Source of the DNA: Monarcha castaneiventris obscurior
Taxonomy: Eukaryota; Chordata; Aves; Passeriformes; Monarchidae
Reading direction: 5' to 3'
DNA length: 64,000 nucleotides
Assembly: GCA_026261815.1 (NCBI GenBank)
Contig: JAMPIT010000890.1
Span: 6,168,001 to 6,232,000 of the forward strand
Positions 39,801 through 53,358 of the stretch are shown here, one piece after another (positions within the stretch are counted from its first letter, which is position 1; the number at the start of each line of letters is the position of its first letter). The notes beneath the pieces were generated by a model. That model was not told the origin of the DNA. It ran no database searches and saw only the letters and a program-made list of their open reading frames with translations. The position numbers and the translations under genes are program-made.

Positions 39801-42800
39801 AACGTGACACACTTAAAGAAAGTTTGTGGAAATTACCTTTTCTTTTTTTTCTAATTCCTGTTGAAGTCTCCTTGAAAAATGAGAACTGAGAACAGAATTC
39901 TCATTTTTGGTGCCTTACAGTAATTTGGATTGAATGTGAACTGCTTTCTTTTCCTCTCCATTCAGTTAGCCAGCAAATGGAAAACATATATTGTTTGAAA
40001 AACCTTTAGGGAGTGAATAGAAATGAAGTTATTCTAAACAACCACTGCATTAGAGAAGTAATATAAATGAGGTTCTGTTTTGCTGTGGAACTGCTGTTGA
40101 ATTTGACTTGAAATGCAATGAACTAGGTCAGACACACCCTATAAGGAACAGTTAATTATAGGAACTAGAAAAGATTGTTAGAGGCAACCTATATCTGTTC
40201 TCTGGATCACCCTTCCTCCCTGCCCACCATACTTGGAAAAATTTGGAGGATTTAGTGTATGCTCTTAGCTACTCTCTTAAGCAGCTCATGGGAATTAATA
40301 AATCACTAAGACTTCATGAGGAAAAACTTTAGTGAGCTAAGTGGCTGCTTTCCTGGAAAACTCCTTCAGACACTTCTTACTTTATTTCCAGCAGGAAGAA
40401 GGATGAGATGTAGATACAGGGAGTCTGGAAAGCACGAATAAGCTCTCAGATGAAGCATGGTGCTCTGAGACTAGTGTGCCACATGCAGCACCTCTCATCA
40501 TCTGGCAGGGCGGTGTCAATCCTAACCACCTATGGAGCCCTTAAGGCTTTCTAGGCACTCAAGATGCAGGTTTTTTGAGGCATGTTCTAAGCAACAACAC
40601 CTCTTTTTCCTTAAATTAAATGACTCCTCATTTTGTATCCTGTTAGGAATCTTACTCAAAGAGCTGTAGTGCTCCAGCTCATCATCCTCTCTCATCCACT
40701 GCAATGAAAATAATGAACAACCCCTTCATAGAAAAAGAGAGGGGGCAGTCTGGGATGGAGCAAAAACAAGCTGACAATCTAAAGTTATAACCACAAAGAG
40801 AAAGACAAAACAATATTTTCTGAGGTTGTTATTGGGGAAAGTTAATAAAGCTCTAATGAATATTAATTTATATCCATATAGATTGCTAACTTCTGTGCTT
40901 TTGCTGGCATAGCAAGCTATCAGTATTTAAATGTCTAATACTTCTTTTGATTTGCCACAGTTAATGTTTCATGGAGTGTATGTGAGTTTATAAATTAAAA
41001 AAATTAATTACAAGTTGTTCTTCTTGGGATTTTTTTTTGTAAAGATTGAATGGCAAACAGAGCTGCAAAGCCGTGACATACTCGGAGTCAGGGTGCTGAT
41101 AGAAATATGGGTAGATGATGCTAACTAAGTTTTTTCCTTTTAAATCTCTCCATATCCTGAATGGAAACATGGCTTTAGATGAAAATGCTCATTATACAAA
41201 TTAGATGGATGTTACTATTGAGCACATTAATCATTTTTTCTCCAAATGTTCATTTTACAAATGTAATTATTTTTAATCATACTGGTTCCACTAAATTAGA
41301 GATTTGGTTTCCTTTTACACTCAAATTCAAGGTCTCTGTATTTAAAAGCACATTATTTCTTATAGATTATTTCCTGTCATTTTACTTCAAAAGCACCTGA
41401 TAAAATTTCAGTAAATGTGATTAAATAGCATAGGAAAGTTGCCATGGTATTTTTCTTCCTTTCAGCCTTATAAAATTGCTGGTTTCTCTATGGCAGGTTT
41501 GAGGCTTCACAAGAGTGTGGGTGTGTAATTAACCTGATTTCTTAATGAGTGTATTGAAAACATATTTTCTTGCAGTTCAGTGACTGATAGTAAGCTATTG
41601 AGTATTTAGCCCTGGCAGATCAGGACAAAGCTTGTATGACAATGAAATACCACCTATAGCTTATTTTGAAGTCTCATAAGTTACTTAGTAGACCTTGTTA
41701 ACACCTCAAAAGCAAGCACAAATTCTATCCCATGCTTAAAAAAATCCCAAATCCTCAAACCCACGGGAGATTTTATGACCTGCTTTTTCCCTGGTCATTT
41801 GTAGCAGAAAAAGCAGCCTAACATCTTGTGTTATCAACAACCATCTGGCAAAATTTCATTGTCTAAGCTTTTCAGCTGCTTTATGAGGAACAACAATTTA
41901 ACTCCACACTGAAGACTGTGCAGGCTCACAACCAGATCCAGTCATTTTCAGTACTGCCTTTCTGTTAGTGTGTATAATTAATATGGACTTTGAGACATTA
42001 AGCAACAAATTCTGTAACTGGAAGATATTTCATGTGCAGATTAGGAAGTAACCATCTGCCACATTCTTTATGCAGCACTGTGGTTTATTTTAGAAAGACA
42101 AGAAAAATCCCAACACATTCACTGTTTTGCAGAGACCAAGTATGTTCCCAAGAGAGCCTGGCTTTGCCTTTGCTGGAAATATACTTTGGCCTTCAGCTAC
42201 AAGTGTAAATATATACTCTCTCTGCACCTTTTCTACAGCAATTTTGCTAATATTTTAAGTAATAATACTTCTGTGAGATTCTGCTTTTAAAAAAGTTTAG
42301 CGGAAGTTAAAAAAAAAAGGCAGGGGAGGGGGGAAGGGAAAATATTAGCAACTATCCCTGTCTGATGTTGCATGCTATGGTGATATGGTGGGCTGATTCC
42401 CAAACTGCACTTCAGAGATGCCTCCCCATTCAGCTTATAAAATCTTCTTTTTTTTTTCCTTTTAATAAACAAAACTCCACCTAGCTCCTATTGTCCCTCA
42501 CTTTGCTGTTGGTTTTATTACAAAATCCGCCTCTCCACAATTTGTCTACAAAAGGAATCGTGCAAAAAATGCAGATGAAGAACGGAGATTAATTGATGGG
42601 CAATTGTAGTTTGTGATGAGGCAGAGATGTGCTATGAATATTTGTATTAGTTAAAGGGAACCATGGGCATTCATAAATGTGTGAAGGAGAATATAAATTC
42701 AAAAAACTATTCCACGGATAAACACTGTTCATCTCATTGTGTTAACAATTTAACTCACTTTGAAAAATAGAGTGAAATATTGTTCTTTTTTCATTCGTTG

Positions 42801-45800
42801 TACAACAGTTTGCTGAGAACACTGTTATAGCATTGATGATTTGTGGTTTCGAAGGCATTTTTGAAAACTGGCAAAGCATCTATAACAGTTTTGTAAAAGT
42901 GAGCAAACATCTGTCCAAAAGCAAGACCAGGATAAAAAAGACATTGAAGACATTGGAAGAAAATGTAGTGGTGGTAGCTATTACATGCAGTGGCCTACTT
43001 GTACCCTGTTGGATGCAAGTGTCTACACTGCAGAAAGGTGGGAGGAAGTCCCAGAGCAACTGGAGTTCTCTGCTTATGTCCCCATCTATGTTTTTCTGCA
43101 AGGGCCTCTTCCACAACTCACTCCATAGACATCTGAATTGCTCCACAAGGGTTGCGTGTGTAATTCCTTTTTTGTAATTTGATTTTAAAGCTCTTGCTAA
43201 GATGATTGTCTTAGATTTCTACATGAAGTTTAAGGAGGCAGGGAGCTGTGTTTCACTCAGCTGTGCTTGTCTCATAGGGTTCTGTAAGACCCCAGGAGAA
43301 ATATTTCTCTTTTGAACTTCTCTTTGCAGGGGAAATCTCATTTTTATTGTTTCTGCTCCATAGTGGACTCATCCCCTCCTTGTAGTTCTAAATATAAAAC
43401 TCCTTGGTGAATGACAACAGAAATCCACTGCCATAGACTGCCAGGGCAGGAATTACCTTGCCAGCATTCTTGCACTTCACTGGCATGTTAAAGAGCTGGC
43501 AATTCCATGGGTGGTGGGATGGATTAATTTGGTTTTCTCTGGCTTTTTGTGCCAGTGTTGGCTTGTTAGAGGCTGATGGAAGTGACTCATCCACATCTGC
43601 TCCTTCAGTCAGAGGCTGCTAATATACCTGCCCATTAGCCTTCCCAGTTGTGTGAATGTTTTCAGGAATTTACTGTCTTTAAGATCTCTGCCTTTTTGTC
43701 AAACTTGATGGAAATATCCGCATTTACTGGGGAAGATGAAGGTGCAGATGTGTGCATGCTAAGAGCACCATTACACAGCCTTTATTTCCTTAGGGAAGCT
43801 GGATAAAAAGTGTCCACTGCATCCCCGGTCCCCATCAGTGCACACCAGTGAAGTTGTCTTTCTTGAAATGCATTAAATTCTGGCGCAATTTTAAAAGAGA
43901 ATGAGCGATGTGAGTTTGTAGTAAATGGGCTGGGATTTTTTTTCTCAGTCCTCAGAATCCTTGACATATAACCTTTTGCTTATATAAAACACTTCAGCTG
44001 TTCATTCATAGGTTTAACTATGCTGAAGACTATCCAGTGGAAAGAAATCTTATTATCTCCAGCTTAATATTTCATTATCTGGCACAATATGAGGATATTA
44101 GACTTTGATTGCTGGTTCTCTTCGGAGATTACAGCATTTAAATTCTTATTCCCATCTGCATTTTAAACTTCATCCTTTTTTTAAACCGGTCACATTTATG
44201 TTTCATTTAAATCTTGTCTTTCAAGTTTTCAGGTTAAAAAGTTTAGGTGCAAAATATTCAAATTAGGTTTGCCCTGAATTTCCCCAACTATTCTGGTGTT
44301 CACCCACTCATTTTATGTCATAACAATATGCAGGCAGAAAAATGGACATCAAGGAATTGCAATGGTCATTCACTACACACCAACATCAGACATCTGACCA
44401 AAAAAAAAATCCCTTCAAGAACAATATGATGACCTGATGCACCTAAACCTTTTACAAAACTATTAATCTGTGACAATGTCACCCAAAGTTACAGTAAATA
44501 AGTTATTGAAGTAGTTTTATGGGTCACAGTAATGTATCTGTTTGGAATCCATTGTACTCAGACAGGCATATACATTTGCTGTAAATGGATCTTCAATCTC
44601 TGTGAATCATTTTATTCTTTTTATACACACTATAAAATTGCCATTTTTATGGCCAGGCTTGATGTATGATATGGCTGAAGAGCTGTATGAGTTAATTAAA
44701 GAATAAAGGGCTGTCCCTTCTGCTCTATATTTCTGTTCATGACATTAGTATCTGAGAACCACTGTTTTGTACCATGCAGAGATTTTGACTTTAAGGGAAT
44801 CATATAGGTTGAGGTATGCATACTCCCATACTGTTCAGGGCATGTGACTGGGTCCAAAATCCAGAGGCTTTGTATCACCAAAGTAAGCATTTGCCCTGCT
44901 GAGGCATCCCTGTATTTCTTTGAAAGCTTCAATAACATCCCAGAACACAAAGCAGAGTAGTTTCTGTAAATGGTAATCCCACCAAGAAAATGAGTGTGGA
45001 AAAATAGGGCAGGGAAGGATCACTTAAATTCTGTCTGCTGCCACCACAGATGGCCATGCTGTCTCATCTCAGTCAGGCACGCACCAGAGCTCAGTCACAT
45101 CTCTCTCAGCCTCTGCTTTGCTGAGCTCAGTTAGAAAAACCCACAGCTCACTCTCGAGAGATAAACCTGCCATTTCTTTGATCGTCCTTCACCTGCAACC
45201 CCTTGAGTTTATATTTTTGCACAGAGCTGGCAAACACTGTTCCCTAAATTTCAGTCAAGATTTCCCCAGGTTGCCTTCTGTGGAAGGTCACACTCTTGTG
45301 TCCTGGAAAGAGAGGATCAGGACCACCAACATCAGCCTTTGGAGGTGAATGTGTGTACCAAGCACCTGACTCTGAAGCCATCTATTTCCCAGTCGGTAGC
45401 TTTTGTCTCATACCAGACCACAGATGAGCAAAAATCCCAGAGCACAGGAGAATCTTCAATTTCAATTCTTTCTCTTTGAATTCTGGCTGTTGTGCATTAA
45501 ATAAGATATTTTCTTCCTTTATAACCATGTGATAGAAGTTCCCATAAGCACTTTCCCTTCATCAAGAGAATATTATTTAGACAGTCAAAAGGAAGGTAAT
45601 TGTAGCATAAGATAATCACTGCAAAGAGAAAAAAATGCCTCCTTATATTTACATTTTAGAAAGCATGAAATTCTGTCTCACTTGCTCATCATTATCCAGT
45701 ATGAGCTAAGACATTTGCAGAATGTGAGCTCTCCAAAACAGTTTTAAAAGATAAAGTATTCTGATTACTCTGAAGTGTAGAACAATATTTTTCTCCATAT

Positions 45801-48355
45801 TAATGCTAGAGAAAAATAGCACAAAAATGTCAGGAACTGTAACTCATTGCTCTTTTTTCACAGAACTTAATCATGTGCCTTCATTTTGAAGCCCACATCC
45901 CATAAAGCAAATTCTCTTTGAACAACATCTTTAAGAAATCATCTTTCTTCTGTACAGTCTGTATTACTGCTGGCCCCCTTCTCTTTTAGGTTTTTTTTCC
46001 TGTAAATGCTGTTGTAGATGCAGATCTTTACTATCCCATTAATACCTAAGTTTTCTCCTTGAGATCATTTTGTTCTAAGAAAAGAGTTATAGTCTTTACT
46101 TGTCACAGTTACAGGTGGGTACAACCTCTCACTCCTGTGAGGCACTGGTTTGCTGCAAACAGGCTAGAAAAGCACAGTTAAAGAAATGAACACTTGAGAT
46201 GGCAAAACACTGCAAGAAAGGTTTCAAATGCCATGCAGGTTATAGGTCTTTAAAAGGTACATGGCTCTGTCATATTCCTTCCCAGAACCCAATTTTGTCT
46301 GCACAAATATGACATACAACTATCATTCCTCTCACATATTAGGCTTATCATCTCCTTGCCCTTTACAACCTTCCTCATGTCCTCTGTTAGCTCTAATAAA
46401 AGTTAATCCATAAGAAAAGGCTCAGAAGACCAAGCAGAGCAAGCTCAATTAGTTCTTTGATTAACTTCATAATTGAGCAATAAGCCATGAGCCAGACCTT
46501 CTTCATCTGAAAGGGACAGCACTCTCTGTGGCAAGGTACAGCCTGCTCAACATGCATTTCTGCACAATTTTATTTATTTCACAGTTTTTTGTAACTCAGT
46601 GAATGCATGCAGGGGTTAGGGGTGTATACCTTGGTTAACACCAAGGTTAACTGTGGGTATTCAGCCCACAGCTGTGCCCCAAACCTCTCATGGGCTCATG
46701 ACCCTTTCCCTGACATCACACTTCCATTTCTAAGGTTTAGTAAAGAGGTAGTCTTGGTGTACCATGGGCTTTTACCAGGAACACCAGAAGATGAGCAGCC
46801 AGAACTAGACATTAACTTCTAAACCTGGCCTTAAACCTATGGTGAGAATGTCCCTCTGCTGTGTGCTGCAAAAATGCCATCCTTTTTAAGGCAGCTCTGT
46901 AAAGAAGCATTGCATTAAAGAGGGTGAGAAACTGAAGGATTTGGGCTGGTCCAGGAAGTGTGCTGACAACCCAGTATCTAGGAGTAAAATCCAGATGTCT
47001 GTTCCTGCAGGGGGGAATCTATCCCTTTTGGCAAAATGCACAGTATTTGGGGTTTTCCATGTGTGGTTCTTCACTGAGATATCCACATAGACAAGACAGT
47101 ATAGGTGTTTGGAGATGAGACAGAGTATTATATTTATAAGGACTCTGCAAAGAACTCAGACTGGTTTTTGGAAGTTTCCTCCTGAAATCCAATACTCGAA
47201 AAATTCTCTCACAATAAATGTCTGCCCATCTGTGATATTCACAGCTTGTTTTAACTTTATGATGCTGGAGGCAGACCTCCAATCTCAGCGGGTGCATTCT
47301 CACTGAAGAAATGGCCCTATAAAAGATAATGGGTAATTAATATCATAAAAAATTCCTCAGTAATGACTGGGGATATCAGAACTGGGTTCATATTTCCTTT
47401 TGGGTCCCTGGAAATAAAATTTTATATTTTCCAGCAAAAAAGGCTGATCTTTGTATTTTGAGTACATGCAACAGCAACTAGTACACTTCCACAGTTTTGT
47501 AACATGCTGACTGGAATTCAGTTTCTTCCTTTACTAGCTGAGGAAGGAAGATCCAAAACATCCTCAAAGTCTAACAAGATGCTAATGTGCTAAAAAGAGC
47601 CTTTGAATGAGTTTGTTTTAGTCAAAATATTGCAAGTGTGTTAGTTTTAAGACCTCTAATGGCACTAAAAACATTCATTGACAAAAGCCTCATTTTCTCT
47701 TAATAACACTTGCTTTAATGTTGCTGTAAATGATATCAACTTTGCCATAATGATACAGCGCTAGCACTTAAAATCTACCTTCGATGGTTATTTGTATTTT
47801 AAATTTTTCATTTTCATTTGATCCCATATGCTTTTGACAACGCTGGATTGATTTAAAGCCAGCTGATTACAGAACACTGAATTAAAGCGGAATCTCAGGT
47901 ACATTACAAAGGTGAAGGAGCAGCTACATTCTAAGCAACACCTGAGCTAATGTCTCTTTTCTAATTGAGTGATAGTCAGGCAGTTTGCAGTGCCAGCAAG
48001 TATGGTTAAATCAAATTGACTTTTAGTGTTAGACCAATGGTGCTAATAGACTGGGTTCACTGTCTATAATGGATATGGAAAGACAAATACATTAAAAGCA
48101 AAGGTCATTCTTATCTTTTGCTTTTGACAGCAAAGACTTAACTGTACAAAGTTCGTTTCCCCTCCAAGAAATTATGGTTCCTACAGTTTATCTCAAATGA
48201 GTTTGGTAATGAAAATCTAGAAGGATTTTTTTCTTTCCACATCATCCTCCATAACTCAGGACTTATTGCCCTTATACCTGGATGCATTATTTGCCTTTTC
48301 TCCTCATGCTCAGATGGGAGTAAGGGATTGTTTTCCTTTTTATTTTTGCTTACAG
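36831..48355. other. Non-coding stretch with possible conserved blocks
   Basis: The first 250 bp may still belong to the LTR-like element. AT-rich, repeat-poor blocks at about 42520-42690 and 47690-47960 contain TTAATTG/TAATTA-type and GATTAA sites. A G-rich tract (42321-42337) has only three good G runs. The 114-codon frame at 42833-43177 is not supported as a gene. Confidence 0.6.
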
Positions 48356-48535
48356 AATCTAGTATAATGATGTCATCATCTTTGCTTCAAGTGCTAATGT
48401 ATCAACAAATAAGCAACAGTGGTTCCAAGCATGGGAAACAGGATGATGTTGTGAGTTGTCTGGAGGATCATGGAGCATGTGGTAGGAAATATGGACCATT
48501 GCTTCCTTCAGCAGTGAACAGAAATAGGCATCTAG
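48356..48535 (+). other. Exon-like segment (180 nt) with strong splice signals
   Basis: A long pyrimidine tract and TTACAG precede the segment, and CTAG followed by GTGAGC ends it. One frame is open throughout (60 codons, Ser-rich, starting in the phase that takes one base from upstream and leaving one base). The other two frames have early stops. The peptide has no family resemblance. The phase does not join in frame to the exon-like segment at 53220, which supports a non-coding RNA exon over a coding one. Confidence 0.3.
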
Positions 48536-51500
48536 GTGAGCTTGAAACACTTTTTCCCTGCTGAGCTCATGAACTTTTTTCCAATCCTGAAAGAATGTCC
48601 TTTTCATACAGGTGAATATTGTGGGGAGGGGAAGAGTTTTAATACTGCTTTCAGCATTAAATTTCAGGTAGTGAGGGTTGCAGAAGCCTTACCCATTGAT
48701 TTGTGTGGGGTTTGCAGTCTGCTTGGGGTTAAGTACGTGTGTGACTCTCTTGGCTCAGATGGCACCCAGAGAGCTCTGAAAGCTCATGAATTGCAGATTA
48801 ATAACAATGCAGGTAGCAGTTAGGGTACAGAATAACTTCCTTCAGTACAGTGAAAATGATGCATGCTTACAGCTGAAGGTTTGTGTCTGACAATGAGGCA
48901 AGATGAAGGGAGTTGCATTTCAGTAAGGACTTCAGCAAAAGACAGCAACAACATCTTATGCTAACAAGTAAGGAAAAGATTTTGTCAGTAAATAGCAGGA
49001 TCCTCTACCTATTGTCTGATTTTGGCAATGTCTGATTTGTAGTGCTATGTTGTATCTAGGGCTTTCTGACCCATAATAGGCTGCTGAAAGCCATCTGGGC
49101 AGTGCCATCCCCCACAACAAGTCACAAATGCAGAAGGAGAAATTCTCCTGGGAGTCTGATCTAGTGAGGAGATCCATACAGGATGAGCTTCAAATCCTGA
49201 CAGCACCCACAGGGCGGGACTGGAAAGATTTCCCTTACTTCTGTTTTAGAGCCCTCTGATATGCCATACCTGATGGCCAAAATTCAGTGGCAATGCATCA
49301 CTCTCTCCCTAAGTGCTGCCTTACCAAAGGGCTTCTCTCCAGTCTCTCCATGGTTTGATTTCCTGGAGGGTGCCCATGGAGGGAGTAACTTCTGCACGCT
49401 TGGGTTAAACCAGTTGAGAACAAGCAGTGCTCTGTGCAGTGCTGCTGCATCCAGGAGGGGCTGCATCATCCTGCTTGTCACACTTTTCTTTTAAATAGTT
49501 TTATTCTATCCACCAATAGTGCTGCCTATTTGTATTAGTTTGAATGATTAGCAATTTTTAAATGCTACTGTCATACTCTGCCTCATGAATTGCAGTGATT
49601 CCACCACGCTGTAAAGAAACATTTTGACCTTGTAAGAAACAAACTTTTGCTAAAAGCAAAACTTTTGACATTCATAAAGGTAAAATTTTGGTATGGTTTT
49701 CATGGTTTCACTATAGACCAGGTACAAAATTCTGTTCCACGGTACATTTTGAGTGTGCAACTAATATTTCTCACTTGATTTAGGGAGCACAGAATAACAA
49801 GCAAACTGAATAGCAAAAGATTGGAGTTTCTAGCAAGTTGAAAATACCATGGTTTGTTTTCCACTAATACCAAGAGAGATAAAGTTAATCTGAAAGTACA
49901 CAGAAATTCACATTTACAAAATCTGGTCTCCACAAGGCCATGAAATCCTTAATTTGTTTGTTTCTCCCAGAAGAATATAAATCACCGTTGCATCGCCCAA
50001 ATGTTTGTGAGTTTACCAAAAGGAGCGTTTATTCAGCATTCGTTCCACTCTGTCATTAAATCCTCTGGATTATATGGCTGTTGTTGTCTTTTAAATTCCT
50101 GATAAATATGTTGCTGACAGCCAGCTGTTCTTTCCAATGCATCATAACCAACCACCCTAGAGTAGATCATTAGTCTGCTTGCATCCATCTATTTTGTTTA
50201 TGCCACTCAGGGAGATTACAATGGCCATCTGCAACTGTGGGCACTTTTAGTTTCGGAGGAAGCACCATCAATGGCACAGGAATGTGAGGGACAGGGCAGA
50301 GATTTGAGATTATCAGCTCTTTTGGAGTGATAAGGCTTGCTTGCCCAGTAGAGGGACACTTGGGTGTCTCTGGTGGCTTCAGCTCTTTTTCCCCTGAGGG
50401 AGTTTTGGAGCCTTGCAGACTGGTGACACTAAAGGAAGCCTCTTGGGGCTGAACCCCCAGGCAAGGCATGGGGAAATGCCTGACCCATCACACCACCTGG
50501 TTATCCCTGGGAGCAAAAATTTGGGTGTACAATAAGTGTCAGTTGTGGCACAGACTTTCCCCCCCTCATACTCATATCTATGCCATATTAAATTTGTTAA
50601 ATAGAAGGTCAGAACTTTCCAGAGTTTCCCCCTTGGCAGCAAGCTGATTTTTCCTGCTGCTCTTTTGACTTTTCAGTGGTCTGAAGCATCAGGTTTGGTT
50701 CACTCGCAGTTCAAGCTGTCAAGGTCCCATGTACAGAGCAGTCAGAGTATGTTTCTGCTGGGAAAATCGAACAGTATGTTTTCCAGTTTGCAGCATTCAG
50801 CCCACATGGTTTTCTCTCAGAAAACAAGGGAATCCTGCCCCTTGCACTTGTAATTTACAGTAATTAGCAAGGAAATGATGCTTGCTTTTAGAGAAAGAAG
50901 CACACTGAGCAACTCATTCCTAAAAAGAAGATTTGGAAAGGAGGCTTACATTGGGAAGTAGTACATTTTTATTCCCATTGTAAACATAAATATTCAACAC
51001 TTTTTGCAAATCAAAAATCAGAAGGGAGAAAAGCAGTGATCTTTGGATTGATTGAACTTTTTTCTCTCCTAGCTCATGCTGAAATGCTTAATATTTCAGC
51101 TGTGTGTGAAATGCAAGTAAGATGATAGATTGGTTGTATTAATTGGAAAAAAAAGTCCCAACCCAAAAAAATCCTAGCTGAGACACTTTATTTTCAAAGA
51201 ACAGATGGCTTTCTTTACTTACAGCTGTAGAATATTTTGCTGCAACATAAAGACATCTAGTATATCCTCTGGGGATGAAGGAATATGAGATGGAGAGAAA
51301 ACGTTGCAGGGAAAATCATTAGAAGCTCTACAAGTAATAGAAATACCAGGCCTGACTTCTGGTGCCACTAACCTTTGTTGGCTTCAAATGACAAGTCCTA
51401 TTTGAGATCAAGACATCAGCAGGACCCCTATTTGCCCTGAGTTTCCCACTGTCCTCCCCATGAGGGCAGCAGCAGGAGAAGACTCACCTGAAAACATTTC

Positions 51501-52619
51501 TTGTGGCAGAGGACATTTTTTATGTTTTTTCTACCAGCCTGCCTGGCTTAACCTTTTGACCATCCTTCAGCTGCCTCTTAATGTGACCATTTTATCAACA
51601 ACTGCAGTTAAAATGGCAGTCAGTTTAGCCAGCTCTGTCTGCTGCTGCTTGAAATTTTATGTATTGTGACCTTCTTTGTGCCCTTAATTTCTGCTGGAGA
51701 TGCTCATCTCCTTGCTCTGTAACCAATGAATCAATTTTATTTTCTCTGCTGAAAGTCTTGGGGGGGTGCAAAGCAAAGTTTCTCCCCCTGCTCCTTATCT
51801 GGAATAAGAAAACTCCTGCAGTTTTTCTCTCTTTGTAACTGCCTATTGATTGTGTATGTCAACTGTATGTCTGTGGGTGCTGAAGGACTTGATTTTATTT
51901 GTTTACTCAATGTTATCTAAAAAGTGACTGCTTGAAGGGCTACTGAGAAGTGGGGTTCTCATCCACAGGTTTTATAATGCATTATTTGTGTATAATTACA
52001 GCAGGACAGTGTAATTACACAAGATATTTCCTTTTACTTGTTCAGGTATTCTTTTTGAATGAAACATGCACCTGCAGTCCCAAGGCCCCAGAACTGCCAT
52101 AGGCAAGATTGCCCCATACTACCTTACACATGCCCAGATTTAGTGCTCTTGCATGAATTGTTTGCCAGTGAATAAAAGTAGTCATTTTTCTGAGTGCTTG
52201 ATTGCAATGGATGCTGTGCTCACTTCTGTTGGTCTGGGCAGTCCTCTGCCACCAATTCCAGCAAGAATTGCCTAAGGAATGAGAAGCAAACATCACTTAC
52301 TTGCTCAAGGATGAAAAAGTGTTTGGTAGGCTGCTTATTTAGATGGCTAAGATCATCTTGCCTTTGGCTCCAACATCCCAGCCTTGCACTTACAGCACAA
52401 CTCCTATCACATCTGTGACACTTGAGCAGCTCAAAAGAGGGTTTGTGCACTGAACCTTCTTGTCAGGGCCTGGGCCATCAGCAAAGGAGCTCTGAGAGGG
52501 AGAAGTAGCTGGCATGGGCTTTGGTTCATCATGGGTTCAGAACCATCAGCACTGGAATGGGGCAGTCTGTGGGGACTGTTAACTCCTATCTATGAGTGCT
52601 GAACTCCCTCTGCGAAGCT
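48536..52619. other. Non-coding stretch, no gene recognised
   Basis: No exon in the phase needed to continue the 48356-48535 segment was found. Short overlapping frames on both strands, near 49261-49494 and 50170-50642, have no family resemblance. Confidence 0.6.
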
Positions 52620-52781
52620 CACACACCCTGACGCCCTTAGTCAAAGCCTTGTGTGTGCCCTAAGGGTCTGGCTATCAGGCCCAGGGTGTGATTCCTGGGG
52701 TGTCCTGAGCAGGGCCAGGAGTTGGATTTGATGATTCTGATGGGTCCCTTCCAGCTCAGCATATTCTATGATTTTATGATA
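52620..52781 (+). mobile_element. CR1 LINE 3' end fragment
   Basis: The stretch ends with the hallmark avian CR1 tail: a GGGTCCCTTCCAGCTCAGCA-type block followed by two copies of the octamer-like ATTCTATG repeat (52763-52781). Just upstream is the GTCCTGAGCAGGGCCAGGAG motif typical of CR1 subfamilies. It lacks coding capacity. The 5' limit is uncertain and could extend to about 52440. Confidence 0.88.
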
Positions 52782-53219
52782 CAGTAGCAGGTCATACAGT
52801 AATTCCCTGTGTAACTTGCATTACTCAGTGCAAGTCTGTCATATGTGTGAGTGACAATTATTCTAAAATTGGTATTTCCAAGCCAAGTGCAAAAGTTTCT
52901 GAGGTACAGCTTCCAGCAAATATTATTATCAAATATATTATCTCTTTATTTAATCCTTGATCCGTAATCAAGATTGCCTTTATTAGATTTCAGGAAATCT
53001 TTATTGCACTGCCTTCCCCTGGGAGTGGTGCCCAAGGCACTGAGCCCCTGAGCAGAAGCCTGAGTGAAGTAGAAGCAGTTCTCAAATTACCACAGCCCTG
53101 TTCAGTTTGTCCCTGTATCTGTCTTCCTTTTACCTGATGGGGCCTGCTGAATAAGAAAATGTATCAGTCCTAGGTGAGCGGGTTGCTGTTTCTAATGATA
53201 CGGATTTATTATTTCATAG

Positions 53220-53358
53220 CAAGATACTGATGCAAACCTGGAAGAATTAGACTTCTACTTTTGCAGAGAGAAGTCCCTGAGTAGCTCCAGCCCTTCGGAG
53301 ATTAAGACCAAAGGAAGCACAGAGAAACACTTTGAAGTAAAGGCTCGGATAGTGCCAG
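53220..53358 (+). CDS. Candidate coding exon of an unrecognised gene (46 codons)
   Basis: A 139-nt segment follows an acceptor (ATTTCATAG) and ends at CCAG followed by GTATTT. The only open frame starts in phase 0 and leaves one base: QDTDANLEELDFYFCREKS, then a Ser-rich patch (SSSSPSE), then KHFEVKARIVP. It looks like an exon from a soluble, partly disordered protein, with acidic, Ser-rich and basic parts. Two CpGs are kept. The other two frames stop early. No partner exon in compatible phase was found within 5 kb. I do not recognise the family. It points toward TECRL (convergent). Confidence 0.35.

Noticed and set aside
42833..43177. 114-codon open frame on the plus strand
   Set aside because: There is an 88-codon frame on the opposite strand over the same bases, no splice or promoter context, no recognisable domain, and a residue mix typical of translated non-coding DNA.
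52992..53172. Exon-like interval between a TTTCAG acceptor and a CTAG-GTGAGC donor
   Set aside because: The frames carry stops (for example TGA and TAA near 53140-53155) and the acceptor is weak. It probably occurs by chance.
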